Origin: Sphingomonas chungangi
GTDB lineage: Bacteria; Pseudomonadota; Alphaproteobacteria; Sphingomonadales; Sphingomonadaceae
Assembly (NCBI RefSeq): GCF_013778325.1
Contig: NZ_JACEIB010000004.1
Coordinates: 590 to 64,589, forward strand
Reading direction: 5' to 3'
Length of the DNA stretch: 64,000 nt
In this document: positions 53,690 through 62,794 of the stretch, piece by piece
Layout of the letters: every line of letters begins with the position of its first letter
Numbering within the stretch: the stretch's first letter is position 1
Program-made: the position numbers and the translations under genes
Notes under the pieces: model-generated
Seen by the model: the letters and a program-made list of their open reading frames with translations, nothing else
Told to the model about the DNA's origin: nothing
Database searches by the model: none

Positions 53690-55192
53690 ATGAGTGGGGG
53701 CAAAAGCTTCGTTCTGGATCCTGGTGTGCAGGCGTTCCTCGCACGAGACCATGGCGCGTTCGTGGAGGGGAAAACCGCGTCGCAGGGCGGAGCGGGCATC
53801 GCAGTCCACGATCCTTCGACCGGCGGCGCCATCTCCCGGGTCGCAGCGGCGACCGCCCAAGACGTCGACCAAGCTGTGACCTCTGCACGGCGTGCATTCG
53901 AGGACGCTCGATGGCGTGGGCTGACACCGGCCGCCCGCGAGCACATTCTGCTGCGTTTTGCTGATCTCATCGACAGCCACGCCGACGCGCTCGCCCAGCT
54001 CGAGACGCTGGAGCAGGGAAAGTCGATCATCATCGCACGGCATCTTGAAGTTGCCGGAGCGGTCCAGTGGACGCGGTACGCGGCGGGATTGGCGACCAAG
54101 ATCACCGGGATGACGCTCGACGTCTCGGGTGCACCGCCGGGATCGCGGGCCTTCGCCTATACCCAGCGTGCGCCTGTCGGTGTTGTCGCAGGGATCGTTC
54201 CCTGGAATTTTCCGCTCGCGATCGCAATCTGGAAGATCGCGCCCGCGCTCGCGGCGGGCTGCAGCATCGTCCTCAAACCGTCCGAATTCACACCTCTTAC
54301 GGCATTGCGCCTGGCCGAGCTGGCGATCGAGGCCGGCGTGCCGCCAGGGGTCTTCAACGTGATTACGGGGGATGGGGCCACGGCGGGCAACGCGTTGGTC
54401 GGATCGCCATCGATCGCCAAGATCAGCTTCACCGGCTCGACCGCCGTCGGAAAGACCATCGGCCGCCGAGCGGCCGACACCATGACGCACGTCACGCTTG
54501 AGCTCGGGGGCAAGAACCCGGCCATCGTTCTGGCCGACGCGGACGTCGACACCACGGTGGCAGGATTGTCGACTGGCGCATTCGCCAATCAGGGGCAGGT
54601 CTGCGCGGCCGCGTCCCGCATCTATATCGAAGCTTCCATTTTCGATCAGATTGCCGCCGGGCTCGAGCAGACGGTGCGCGGCATGGTCGTGGGGCCGGGT
54701 CTGGACCCTGCGGCACAGATCAATCCACTCGTTTCAGCCGTGCACCGCGATAAGGTGATGCGTTTCCTGAGCGAGGCGCGAGACGATCGCCTGGAGTTGA
54801 TCCAGGGGCAAGGCGGTCCCAACCCCTCCGGCTTCTACGTACCGCCGACGCTCGTCATTAGCCCCTCTCCAGACAGTCGGCTGGCGCGCGAGGAGGTTTT
54901 CGGCCCCGTGCTTGCGCTGACGCCGGTCGCTGATGTGAAGGAAGCGCTGCGGCTCGCAAATGGCAGCGAGCTCGGTTTGGCCGCGAGCCTCTGGACACGG
55001 GATTTGAATGCGGCCTTCGCACTCATACCGCGGATCGAGGCGGGCACCGTCTGGGTCAACAGTCACCTGCCGATCGACCCGAACGTGCCCTTCGGCGGCT
55101 TCAAGCAATCGGGCATCGGTCAGGATTTCGGGCCGCGCTGGCTCGATGGCTATACGCACGAAAAATCGGTCTGGATCGTCCATGGCGCATGA
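53690..55192 (+). CDS. NAD(P)-dependent aldehyde dehydrogenase
   Basis: A 500-residue member of the aldehyde dehydrogenase superfamily. The cofactor region [33 protein letters not shown], the general base in [11 protein letters not shown] and the catalytic cysteine in [12 protein letters not shown] are intact, as is EEVFGPVL. It oxidises an aldehyde to the acid. The ATG at 53690 has a GAGAGG site; the frame is open upstream through the alcohol dehydrogenase relic. It is followed directly by a ThDP-dependent enzyme, so the pair may decarboxylate a 2-oxo acid and oxidise the resulting aldehyde. Confidence 0.93.
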   Translation: MSGGKSFVLDPGVQAFLARDHGAFVEGKTASQGGAGIAVHDPSTGGAISRVAAATAQDVDQAVTSARRAFEDARWRGLTPAAREHILLRFADLIDSHADALAQLETLEQGKSIIIARHLEVAGAVQWTRYAAGLATKITGMTLDVSGAPPGSRAFAYTQRAPVGVVAGIVPWNFPLAIAIWKIAPALAAGCSIVLKPSEFTPLTALRLAELAIEAGVPPGVFNVITGDGATAGNALVGSPSIAKISFTGSTAVGKTIGRRAADTMTHVTLELGGKNPAIVLADADVDTTVAGLSTGAFANQGQVCAAASRIYIEASIFDQIAAGLEQTVRGMVVGPGLDPAAQINPLVSAVHRDKVMRFLSEARDDRLELIQGQGGPNPSGFYVPPTLVISPSPDSRLAREEVFGPVLALTPVADVKEALRLANGSELGLAASLWTRDLNAAFALIPRIEAGTVWVNSHLPIDPNVPFGGFKQSGIGQDFGPRWLDGYTHEKSVWIVHGA

Positions 55193-55214
55193 CATCGAGC
55201 AGGATGGGAAAAGG

Positions 55215-56861
55215 ATGGCGAAGAAAGAGGGGCCGGCGGCCGAGACCATGACCGGTGGAGACGCGTTGGTACGCGGACTAAAGACCCATGGTGTCGATAC
55301 GGTGTTCGCCTTGCCCGGCGCGCAGATCTACGGCTTGAGCGATGCGCTCGCTCGCGAAGCTGCAGCGATCCGGACGATCGGCGCGCGCCACGAGCAGACG
55401 ACGGCCTACATGGCCTATGGATACGCGCGAGCGAGCGCGCGGCCGGGCGTCTTCGCCGTGGTGCCTGGGCCGGGTATCCTGAACGCGTCGGCCGCCTTGC
55501 TCACGGCCCATAGCTGCAATGCACCGATCCTGGCGCTGACCGGCGACGTGCCCTCGGCTTTTAAGGATCGAGGACGCGGTGCACTGCACGAACTGCCGGA
55601 TCAGCTCCAAATTCTGCGCAGCATGACCAAATACGCAGCGCATGTCGCGTTGCCCGAGGCGGCGCCTGGCGCGGTGGCTGACGCTTTCCAAGCGATGCAG
55701 TCAGGGCGGCGCGGGGCGGCCGCGATCCAGGCGCCGTGGGATTTTTTCGACAGGCAGGCGGAGATCGCGCCTCAGGCACCACTTCCGCTGTTGCAGGCGC
55801 CTGAAATAGACCACGACGCAGTCGTTCGTGCTGCGCGTTTGATCAATGCGGCCAACGCACCGATGATCTTCGTGGGATCCGGAGCGCTCGATGCAAACGC
55901 CGAGGTTACGGCGCTCGCCGAACGTTTGAACGCGCCCGTCGTCAGTTTCCGGGGCGGACGCGGTGTCGTCTCGGACGATCATCCGCTCGGGTTCACCGTT
56001 GCCGCGGGTCAAAGGCTCTGGCCGGAAACCGACCTTGCCATCGTCATCGGATCACGCTTCGAACTGTTGGACATTCGTTGGCGCTGGCGTCCGAAGGATC
56101 TCAAGATCATCCGTGTCGATATAGATCCGGCCGAATTCGATCGGATCGAGACCGATGTCGATCTGCATGCGGATGCTGCGGGCGGGGCTCGCGCCCTGCT
56201 GTGCGCGCTGGAGATGGGCGGGGTCGCACCACGGCGGCAGGCGCTGATCGCCGCCGCCAAGTCGGCCGCAGCGTTGAGTATTCAGGGCGTCCAGCCGCAG
56301 GTGGATTATCTACGCGCTATCCGCGACGTGCTTCCGCACGACGGCATCTTCGTCGACGAGCTCAGTCAGGTCGGGTTTGCCTCGATCTTCGGCTTTCCCG
56401 TCTATCAGCCGCGCACGCTCATATCGGCAGGCTATCAGGGCACGCTTGGCTTCGGATTTCCGACTGCGCTCGGGGCCAAGGTCGCGTGCCCGGATCGCGC
56501 GGTCGTGTCGGTCACCGGGGACGGCGGCTTTCTCTTTGCCGCCCAGGAGCTGGTGACCGCCGTCCAATACGGGATCAATCTCGTCACGATCGTCTTCAAC
56601 AACGGATCCTATGGAAATGTCCTGCGCGACCAGGCGACGCTCTACGAGGGGCGTCTGCTGGGTTCCGAGCTCGTCAATCCCGATTTCCTGAGGTTCGCGC
56701 GCGCTTGTGGTGTCGAGGCGCATCGCGTGCACAAACCGGTCGCGCTCAGACCCGTTCTCGAGCGCGCTCTCGCCGCCAATCAACCGATCCTGATCGAGGT
56801 CGCCGTCCCGCGCGGATCGGACGGCAATCCGTGGCCGTTGCTGCATCCAAGTTTTGAATAG
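55215..56861 (+). CDS. Thiamine-diphosphate-dependent enzyme (acetolactate synthase / benzoylformate decarboxylase type)
   Basis: A 548-residue ThDP enzyme with the usual three domains. The N-terminal domain has the catalytic glutamate in RHEQTTAYMAYGYAR; the middle domain is a Rossmann fold (PMIFVGSGAL); the C-terminal domain has the cofactor motif GDGGFLFAAQEL ending in FNNGSYGN. It acts on a 2-oxo acid, as a decarboxylase, carboligase or lyase. No regulatory subunit gene is nearby, so a housekeeping acetolactate synthase role is unlikely. ATG 55215 with an AGGAT/GGGAA site is preferred; ATG 55182 overlaps the aldehyde dehydrogenase stop. Probably co-transcribed with that gene. Confidence 0.88.
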   Translation: MAKKEGPAAETMTGGDALVRGLKTHGVDTVFALPGAQIYGLSDALAREAAAIRTIGARHEQTTAYMAYGYARASARPGVFAVVPGPGILNASAALLTAHSCNAPILALTGDVPSAFKDRGRGALHELPDQLQILRSMTKYAAHVALPEAAPGAVADAFQAMQSGRRGAAAIQAPWDFFDRQAEIAPQAPLPLLQAPEIDHDAVVRAARLINAANAPMIFVGSGALDANAEVTALAERLNAPVVSFRGGRGVVSDDHPLGFTVAAGQRLWPETDLAIVIGSRFELLDIRWRWRPKDLKIIRVDIDPAEFDRIETDVDLHADAAGGARALLCALEMGGVAPRRQALIAAAKSAAALSIQGVQPQVDYLRAIRDVLPHDGIFVDELSQVGFASIFGFPVYQPRTLISAGYQGTLGFGFPTALGAKVACPDRAVVSVTGDGGFLFAAQELVTAVQYGINLVTIVFNNGSYGNVLRDQATLYEGRLLGSELVNPDFLRFARACGVEAHRVHKPVALRPVLERALAANQPILIEVAVPRGSDGNPWPLLHPSFE

Positions 56862-56863
56862 CG

Positions 56864-56891
56864 CCCGAGGCGCGCCCGACCGCGCTTCGGG
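56864..56891. terminator. Bidirectional hairpin between convergent genes
   Basis: CCCGAGGCGCG and CGCGCTTCGGG pair over 11 positions with one G-T wobble, loop CCCGAC. It lies 3 bp after the ThDP-enzyme stop and 15 bp before the FAH gene end. There is no T-run, so its strength as a terminator is uncertain. Confidence 0.5.
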
Positions 56892-56906
56892 ATCTTGGCG
56901 GCCTGG

Positions 56907-57902
56907 CTAGGCGCCGGTCCTCGAGGGCAGCCGCCAATTCGGGAGACCCATCTCGATGCGATGCACCGGATTGCTCAGCGTGCCGAGCCCCGTGATGCTG
57001 ACCTCCACCGGACCGTCGACGACCTGCAGGTTGGCGCTGTGCAGCGATCTCTTTTCACCGGGCTGTTGTCGGAAGGCGGTCCCCATCGACACCACGTCGC
57101 CCGGCTCCAGCGTCTGGAAATGCGAGAGATAGGAGAGGATCTCCGCGACGCTGTAGGTCAGATAGCGGGTCGAATCGCGCGCGATGACGTGACCGCCTAC
57201 CGTGCAGACGACATCGAGCACGTCGGGATCGGGAACTGCGTCGGCCGTGACCAGCCAAGGGCCGATCGGGCCAAATCCGTCCGTGCCCTTGTAGCGCGCC
57301 GCGTAGGACAAATGTTGCTCGCGCTTCTCGAGCACGGTCGGATCGGACGGCGATGCGTAGAGCGCATAATAATGCACCATGTCCTCGCCGCGCATGTCGT
57401 TGCCCGTCAGGTCATTGAAGATCGTATAGCCAAAGATGTGGTCGAGCGCCTGGCTCGGCGCGAGGTCACGACCTGTCTTGCCGATCACGACCGCGAGTTC
57501 AGGCTCAGGGTGGACACCGCGATAATAGCTGCGCACTTCGATCGGTTGCCGGTGTCCCACCAGGCAAGTCCGCGGCTTGGTGAAGAAGAGCGGATGCTGG
57601 GGCGCCGCGATCTTGCGGGCGTCCGAGGCGGAATTGTTCATCGCGACGCCGATAATCTTGCCGGGGCGTCGAATGGGGGGATGCCAGCGGACAGCCGCGG
57701 CCGCGATACGCGGCGCCGATCCATCACCCTGGCGTGTTGCGAGCCGATCGAGAAGCGAGGGGCCGCCCGCGATCACCGCATCCATCTGGGTCGTGGGGTC
57801 GATGGGATGAGGAAGCAGGTCGGTGACGATGACGAGTTGCTCGTCGTCGAGGCGAACGCCAATATGATCCTGCCCGTCATGGGCGAAGCTCGCCAGATGC
57901 AT
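56907..57902 (-). CDS. Fumarylacetoacetate hydrolase (FAH) family protein
   Basis: A 331-residue enzyme of the FAH superfamily, which uses a divalent metal to hydrolyse or decarboxylate ring-cleavage products. Visible are KIIGVAMNNSASDARK (diverged from the usual GLNYxxH), PEPELAVVIGK, GYTIFNDLTGNDMRG and the late GDVVSMGT. The metal ligands are the glutamates of PEPELA and the aspartate of FNDLT. It is the last gene of a six-gene leftward operon that begins with an extradiol dioxygenase, so it probably handles the meta-cleavage product. The ATG at 57902 begins MHLASFAHDGQ, a normal start. Confidence 0.88.
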   Translation of the reverse strand: MHLASFAHDGQDHIGVRLDDEQLVIVTDLLPHPIDPTTQMDAVIAGGPSLLDRLATRQGDGSAPRIAAAAVRWHPPIRRPGKIIGVAMNNSASDARKIAAPQHPLFFTKPRTCLVGHRQPIEVRSYYRGVHPEPELAVVIGKTGRDLAPSQALDHIFGYTIFNDLTGNDMRGEDMVHYYALYASPSDPTVLEKREQHLSYAARYKGTDGFGPIGPWLVTADAVPDPDVLDVVCTVGGHVIARDSTRYLTYSVAEILSYLSHFQTLEPGDVVSMGTAFRQQPGEKRSLHSANLQVVDGPVEVSITGLGTLSNPVHRIEMGLPNWRLPSRTGA

Positions 57903-57931
57903 CGATCGATCCCCCCTGAGCCGTTCTCGGC

Positions 57932-58789
57932 TCAGGAGTAAAGCGGCTGCTCCTGCCCGCGCGATGTGATAGACTTGCGCATTCCATCCTGCGGAACAGA
58001 GGCTTGCGACGCGCAGCTCGAACAGCAACCCTGCCGGTCGAGCAAGGTCCCGATCTCCGTCGCTGCCTCGAGCAGCAGCTGCGCCATCCGGCGAACCGCG
58101 GCAGGCCCGAGCACACGTGCGAAGAAGGTAATTCCGAGCGTCGCGACGACGTGCCCCTGTTCGAAGATCGGCACCGCTATGCTGTTGGTGGTCGGATCGC
58201 GTCCGAGCGTGCGGATCGCATAGCCGCCTTCGATGGCATGGCGCAGATCGGTGAGCAGCATCTCCGCGCTCTCGCCGGTCGCGGGTTCGTGAGCGGGGGG
58301 GGCCGGCCGTTCGGACAATGGGAGGTGCGCAAGCCACGCCTTGCCATGCGCGCTCGTCCAGAGCGGAAGCCGCTTGCCGATCGTCGAACGGGCATGGGCG
58401 TAGGGACTGGCGGGAATTGTGCTGTATCGTACGATCGTGGCATCGCCCGCCGGCTGGGCGATCGAGATCGGCCAGAGCAGTTCGGCGGTCAGCCGATCGG
58501 CGACCTGGACTGCAGCTTCCATCACTGCCGGCAATCCTGAGAACCCAGCGCCCAAGCGCCGCAGCTTGGACGTGACGCAATAATCGCTGCGCGGGCTCGC
58601 CTGATGGACATAGCCGCCCTGGACCAAGGTGCGGATCATCCGGACGACAGTCGGCTTGGGAAAGCAGAGGCGACGACTGAGCTCGCCGATCGAGGCGGAT
58701 TCGAGGCCGCTCAGCAATTCGAGGAGCTTGAAGGTTCGGGCGACGGAGCGAATAGTCTCGTCGCCCAGATCGTTAGACGGCTCCGACAT
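57932..58789 (-). CDS. IclR-family transcriptional regulator 1
   Basis: A 285-residue regulator with an N-terminal winged helix (SVARTFKLLELLSGLESASIGELSRRLCFPKPTVVRMIRTL, read in parts) and a C-terminal effector domain (TIGKRLPLWTSAHGKAWLA, GYAIRTLGRDPTTNSIAVPIFEQGHVVATLGI). IclR proteins bind aromatic acids or small organic acids and control nearby catabolic genes. The gene lies inside the operon it probably regulates: its start overlaps the BKACE gene by 17 bp. The C-terminal CCSSCASQASVPQDG tail is unusual for the family. Confidence 0.9.
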   Translation of the reverse strand: MSEPSNDLGDETIRSVARTFKLLELLSGLESASIGELSRRLCFPKPTVVRMIRTLVQGGYVHQASPRSDYCVTSKLRRLGAGFSGLPAVMEAAVQVADRLTAELLWPISIAQPAGDATIVRYSTIPASPYAHARSTIGKRLPLWTSAHGKAWLAHLPLSERPAPPAHEPATGESAEMLLTDLRHAIEGGYAIRTLGRDPTTNSIAVPIFEQGHVVATLGITFFARVLGPAAVRRMAQLLLEAATEIGTLLDRQGCCSSCASQASVPQDGMRKSITSRGQEQPLYS

Positions 58790-59618
58790 CGATGCGCTCC
58801 CCCCGTAAGACGATGTGCTGGCCTGGCACGCTCTGCGTGAGCGGGCGTTGAAGCGCCCGCGCGATCGTGGCGACCCGGATGACCTGTTCGGCATTGTCGC
58901 AGAGTGCGACCCCATCGGCCCGAACCACATTATTCTCGAAGCCGACCCGGGCATGACCACCCAATGCCAGTGCGGTCGCTGCGACCGCGATCTCGCCAGC
59001 GCCAAAGGCGCAGACCGACCAATGACCGTCGGCGCGCCACTGCGCCGTAAAATCGAGTATGCGCGAGGGGCCGGTGGGCGTGCCGTCGTCATAGCGGCCG
59101 ATCACGAACAGGACCGGTGGGTTTTCAAAGGGAACGATGCCGCTTTCGATCAGCAGGCGGAGCCGCTCGGCTTCCTGCGGCGTGTAGAGGATGAATTGTG
59201 GCAGGACACCGCGTTCGGCGATGTCATGCAAGAAGGCAGTGACCTCGATCATGGAGGTTCCTTCGGGCAGGAATTCGCGCAGGGCGAGGGATGCGGCACG
59301 CGGCTTTACGGTGCGCACGATCTCCATCTGCATGGCCGCGTCATAGATGCCGACCGCCTCGGTCGTGATCTGGAGGATCATGCGGTCGCCAACCGCATCT
59401 TCGATGGCTTCGATCGAGGCCCGGTAGCGATTTGGATCGAGGCTGTGGTGACCCTGTTCGTCGCGAACGTGCAAGTGATAGAGGCCTGCACCGGCATTCG
59501 CGCAGGCCAGCGCATCTAGGGCGAGTTCCGCAGGAGTGAGCGGAATGGCCGGATGATCCGTCTTGAGCCGCTTGGCGCCATTCGGCGCCACCGATATGAG
59601 GGCCGGGCGGGGGGTCAT
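58773..59618 (-). CDS. Beta-keto acid cleavage enzyme (BKACE, DUF849)
   Basis: A 281-residue TIM-barrel enzyme. The family motifs are near the N-terminus (ISVAPNGAKR), the zinc-binding LYHLHVRDEQGHHS, RASLALREFLPEG and a late GFENNVV. BKACE enzymes use acetyl-CoA to cleave a 3-keto acid into acetoacetate and a CoA ester. A 3-keto acid could arise from the ring-cleavage product in this operon, but the actual substrate is unknown. The start overlaps the Rieske stop and the end overlaps the IclR start, so it is translationally coupled on both sides. Confidence 0.9.
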   Translation of the reverse strand: MTPRPALISVAPNGAKRLKTDHPAIPLTPAELALDALACANAGAGLYHLHVRDEQGHHSLDPNRYRASIEAIEDAVGDRMILQITTEAVGIYDAAMQMEIVRTVKPRAASLALREFLPEGTSMIEVTAFLHDIAERGVLPQFILYTPQEAERLRLLIESGIVPFENPPVLFVIGRYDDGTPTGPSRILDFTAQWRADGHWSVCAFGAGEIAVAATALALGGHARVGFENNVVRADGVALCDNAEQVIRVATIARALQRPLTQSVPGQHIVLRGERIDVGAV

Positions 59619-60700
59619 CCCCGTTCCGCCAATGCCTCGGAGCGCAAACGCCGGCGAAGCATCACACCCGCTTTGTCGCTCGTGATCGATCGCTCGACGA
59701 AAGGCGCTTCATCCTCCCGTCGGTTGCGCGCGATATTTTCGAGCGCGAAGCAATCCTCGACAAACGCGGCCTTGATGCCGGCATGGATCGTTTCGCTCGT
59801 TTGAGCATCGTCTTTGACGAAGTCCCGAGCGATCACGAAATGATACAGGACATGGTCGCGGTCGATTGGGGTGAGCAGCTGGGCCGTCCGAATATGATGG
59901 TCGGTACGCTCGCCTTCCGGAAGCTCGAGATTCTGGAGCACGACGGCTGAAACCGAGAGACCGGGTGAATGATAGGTCGAAGTCACGATCCGGGCTGCGT
60001 CGCCGTGAATGTCGAGCGGATCGGCATAAAGTGGCGGCAGGCGCGTCGGCGCGACCGTTCGCCGTACGACGATCCGATCCTCGCCGATGTCGGTCGAGAA
60101 GGGCGCTGCCGCATAATCGGGCGTGCCGAACGTTTTCTTGTGCAGAAAACTCAAGTGACTGAGGTCGAGCAGATTTTCGTGCAGGAAAACATAGTTGGAG
60201 TGCAGCGTCATGGATCCGGCCGACAAGGCCCAGCCATGCGCCCGGGTTGCCCATTCGCACGGCGGCAGCGCCGTGGTCGCAGCCCTGCCGGGATCGCCGA
60301 GCCAGATCCAGACCATCGGCGCCGTCTCGCGCACCGCATAGGTCTGCACGCGCATGACTTTTGGCGCGTGCTTCTGGGTCGGGACCGCCTTGCATGCGCC
60401 GTCCGGTCCATACCGGATCCCGTGATATCCACAGACGATGTCGTCGCCCTCGATGGCGCTGGCCGAGAGCGGAAAGGAGCGGTGCGGGCAGCGGTCTCGC
60501 ATCGCCACCACCGCGCCGGACGCGGTGCGGTAGAGCACGACGTTGATGCCGAGCAGGCGACGCGCAACGGGCTTGCCGGCTTCGATTTCGTCGCTGAGGC
60601 AGACAACGTACCAGGCATCAAAGATGAAGGGTGTATCCTCGTCGGCGAGGCCGTCCTCGTGGTGCGGCGTCTCGGGCGGTGTCGCCAGCAGGGTGGCCAT
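59615..60700 (-). CDS. Rieske oxygenase, vanillate O-demethylase-like
   Basis: A 361-residue terminal oxygenase. The Rieske ligands are in CPHRSFPLSA and CGYHGIRYG; the mononuclear iron site is in NLLDLSHLSFLHKKTFG. Short monooxygenase-type proteins with this layout include vanillate demethylase and related O- or N-demethylases, so removal of a methyl group from the aromatic substrate before ring cleavage is likely. No reductase gene is in the operon. ATG 60700 has GAAGG upstream and is preferred to GTG 60727. It lies 16 bp after the ligB-like gene. Confidence 0.88.
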   Translation of the reverse strand: MATLLATPPETPHHEDGLADEDTPFIFDAWYVVCLSDEIEAGKPVARRLLGINVVLYRTASGAVVAMRDRCPHRSFPLSASAIEGDDIVCGYHGIRYGPDGACKAVPTQKHAPKVMRVQTYAVRETAPMVWIWLGDPGRAATTALPPCEWATRAHGWALSAGSMTLHSNYVFLHENLLDLSHLSFLHKKTFGTPDYAAAPFSTDIGEDRIVVRRTVAPTRLPPLYADPLDIHGDAARIVTSTYHSPGLSVSAVVLQNLELPEGERTDHHIRTAQLLTPIDRDHVLYHFVIARDFVKDDAQTSETIHAGIKAAFVEDCFALENIARNRREDEAPFVERSITSDKAGVMLRRRLRSEALAERG

Positions 60701-60716
60701 GATGCGATCCTTCTCG

Positions 60717-61589
60717 TCAGCGTCCACCGACTGCGATGGCGTCGGTTACGACTGGGGGTTCCTCGAAGACGATCACCCCGCAGCCGGTGATCTTGGGGAA
60801 TGTGTGGAAGCGGTGCACCTCGCGGACGGTGCTCGACAATGCAGCACGCATCGCAAACCAGATCGAAAGCTCGGCAGCTTCTGTGCCTCCAAGTCGCATC
60901 AATTCCCGCTGCGGAATGGCCAGCAACCGCGCGGCATCGTCCTGGAGATGGGCGAGGAAGAAGCGATCGAGCCCTTCGTTTGCCATGCCGAAGCGACCGC
61001 CGCTGATCTGGTGCGACATGCCGCCCGTTGCGATGACGACGATGCGCTGATCCGGTTCGTAGGCGCGCACCGCCTCGCCAAGCGCGTTGCCGAGCTGCCA
61101 GAGCCGCTGCGAGGTGGGCAGCGGGTGTCGGACCATGTTGACCGCGATCGGAAGGATCGGCGCTGGCCATGGCGTGTCGGCAAGATAAGGCAGCCAGGAG
61201 TAGATGCCGTGATCGACCGCCAGGTCCTGACAGACGGTCATGTCAAAACCGCCATGGACCAGCCGTTCGGTGACGAACCAGCCGAAGTCGCTGTCGCCCG
61301 GCAGGTCCGGAAAGGCTCGCGGTCCCCAACCTTCGTCGGCCTGACGGAAGCTGTTCGAAACGCCGATCGCCAGCGTCGGATAAGCATCGAACTCGAAATG
61401 GTTCAGATGATCGTTGTAGATGACGACAATCTGATCGGGACGGGCATCGGCGAGCCAGCCCTTCACCGCGCGCGTACCCTCATACCAGGGCTGCCACTCG
61501 GGTGCGAAGCCATCGCGCATGCCGGCATCGAAGGCCATGCCCATTGAGGGCGTGTGCGAGATGCCGATGCCGCCGATGATCTCAGCCAT
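60717..61589 (-). CDS. Class III extradiol ring-cleavage dioxygenase, beta (catalytic) subunit, LigB-like
   Basis: A 290-residue LigB-family catalytic subunit. Iron ligands are in GIGISHTPSMG and YNDHLNHFEF, with a second-sphere pattern VIATGGMSHQISGGR. This family includes protocatechuate 4,5-dioxygenase and gallate dioxygenase, which open the ring beside the hydroxyl groups. The gene for the small subunit lies directly upstream, overlapping by 8 bp. ATG 61589 (MAEIIGGIGI) was chosen; the frame is open to 61625. The true substrate could be protocatechuate, gallate or another catecholic acid. Confidence 0.88.
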   Translation of the reverse strand: MAEIIGGIGISHTPSMGMAFDAGMRDGFAPEWQPWYEGTRAVKGWLADARPDQIVVIYNDHLNHFEFDAYPTLAIGVSNSFRQADEGWGPRAFPDLPGDSDFGWFVTERLVHGGFDMTVCQDLAVDHGIYSWLPYLADTPWPAPILPIAVNMVRHPLPTSQRLWQLGNALGEAVRAYEPDQRIVVIATGGMSHQISGGRFGMANEGLDRFFLAHLQDDAARLLAIPQRELMRLGGTEAAELSIWFAMRAALSSTVREVHRFHTFPKITGCGVIVFEEPPVVTDAIAVGGR

Positions 61590-61953
61590 GGGGCATGTCC
61601 GAGACGACGCGGCGCGGACAGGCATGCATCATCTGGTGGGCGTCGACGCCGCAATTGTGCGCGCCGATATGATAGAGGTTGAGCCCCAGCGTCGCGGCGA
61701 GCTTGAGGATCGCCTGGAGATGCCCCCCCGCTGCCAGCAGACCCGTCCAGTCGCGGGCTTCGACGAGGGATCGTTCGCGTTCGGTCAGGTCCCAGCGGTT
61801 CATGAACGCGTCCGGATCGGCGAGAAAGGTGGCGCGGTTCGACGGTTGCTTGAGGCTGAGCGCAAACCGGTTCAGCCTCATCCCGGCGGTCGAGCGGGGA
61901 CCATCGAAGATGAATGTTCCGGGCTCTTCCATATCGAAGCTCGGATCGCGCAC
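61582..61953 (-). CDS. Extradiol dioxygenase alpha (small) subunit, LigA-like
   Basis: A 123-residue helical protein matching LigA: RLNRFALSLKQPSNRATFLADPDAFMNRWDLTERERSLVEARDWTGLLAAGGHLQAIL (read in parts), then HQMMHACPRRVV. LigA covers the active site of LigB and helps bind substrate. It is the first gene of the six-gene operon. A GTG at 61953 with AGGGG upstream fits best; ATG 61932 is possible. The start lies 13 bp from the 17-bp palindrome at 61967, so binding there would directly control the operon. Confidence 0.87.
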   Translation of the reverse strand: MRDPSFDMEEPGTFIFDGPRSTAGMRLNRFALSLKQPSNRATFLADPDAFMNRWDLTERERSLVEARDWTGLLAAGGHLQAILKLAATLGLNLYHIGAHNCGVDAHQMMHACPRRVVSDMPHG

Positions 61954-61966
61954 TGTGATCCCCTAA

Positions 61967-61983
61967 ATTCAACATTGTTGAAT
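61967..61983. promoter_or_regulatory. 17-bp perfect palindrome, probable IclR operator
   Basis: ATTCAACATTGTTGAAT has 8-bp arms and a single central base. It lies in the 80-bp region between the ligA-like operon and the divergent IclR gene. The length and position suit an IclR dimer site that controls both directions. No second copy was found in the window. Confidence 0.7.
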
Positions 61984-62032
61984 GATAATCAATATAGTTG
62001 TACGTGGCGGTCACGTCAAGGTGAGATGGTGG

Positions 62033-62788
62033 ATGGCCGATCAGGTGAAAGGCATTCAGTCGGTGGAGATTGCCGGCGGAATCTTGGACGCGATCGTCGA
62101 TGCGTCGCAGCCGCTGCGGTTAAAGGAGGTCGCCCAGCTCACCGGGCTTTCGGCCAGCAAGGTCCGGATGTATCTGGTGTCGCTCTGCAGGGTCGGACTG
62201 ATCGCTCAGGATCCCGCGGATGGCCGCTATCGGCCCGGCCGCAAGGCGCTCCGGCTCGGCATGCTGGCGCTCGGCCAGGACCAACTGATCAGCGCCGCGC
62301 GTCGCGCGATGACTGATATTGGCGAGCGCACCGGGGATCCGGTTCTGCTGTCGATCTGGGATCGCGACCGGTCGATGATTATCGCCTCGTACGAGACGTC
62401 GGGCCCCTTGCCGATGACCTTCCGGGTGGGAACCATGACGCCCCTCGATACCGCGACTGGTCGGGTGTTTTTGGCCTATCTGCCGCCCGCCGTGGCAGAT
62501 CAGGCGATGCACGTTCACATTGGTTCAGACCGTCGCGCCGCTGTCGAGAGCGTCCTGCCCCAGGTCAGGCGCAAGGGCTTCGCGGTTGCCTCGACCGTCC
62601 GGCTGAATGCCGATGCGGCGATCAGCGGCTATGGTGCGATCGCGGTTCCGGTTTTCGGGCGCGAGGGCCGTCTGGAGCTTGTCTTGACCGCGCTCCACCC
62701 GAGCACGCTCGACGTGGTCGGCAGGAAGGCTGAAACCGCCTTGCTCGTCGAAGCGGCACGGGATCTCAGCCGGCAAGCCGGCTTCTGA
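62033..62788 (+). CDS. IclR-family transcriptional regulator 2
   Basis: A 251-residue regulator. The winged helix reads GIQSVEIAGGILDAIVDASQPLRLKEVAQLTGLSASKVRMYLVSL (read in parts); the effector domain has MTPLDTATGRVFLAYLPP and GYGAIAVPVFGREGRLELVLTA. The ATG at 62033 with AAGGTGAG upstream is preferred; the frame is open to 61982 and would cover the operator. It is divergent from the six-gene aromatic operon, which itself contains a second IclR gene, so the locus has two regulators of one family, perhaps with different ligands. Confidence 0.9.
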   Translation: MADQVKGIQSVEIAGGILDAIVDASQPLRLKEVAQLTGLSASKVRMYLVSLCRVGLIAQDPADGRYRPGRKALRLGMLALGQDQLISAARRAMTDIGERTGDPVLLSIWDRDRSMIIASYETSGPLPMTFRVGTMTPLDTATGRVFLAYLPPAVADQAMHVHIGSDRRAAVESVLPQVRRKGFAVASTVRLNADAAISGYGAIAVPVFGREGRLELVLTALHPSTLDVVGRKAETALLVEAARDLSRQAGF

Positions 62789-62794
62789 TCCGCC

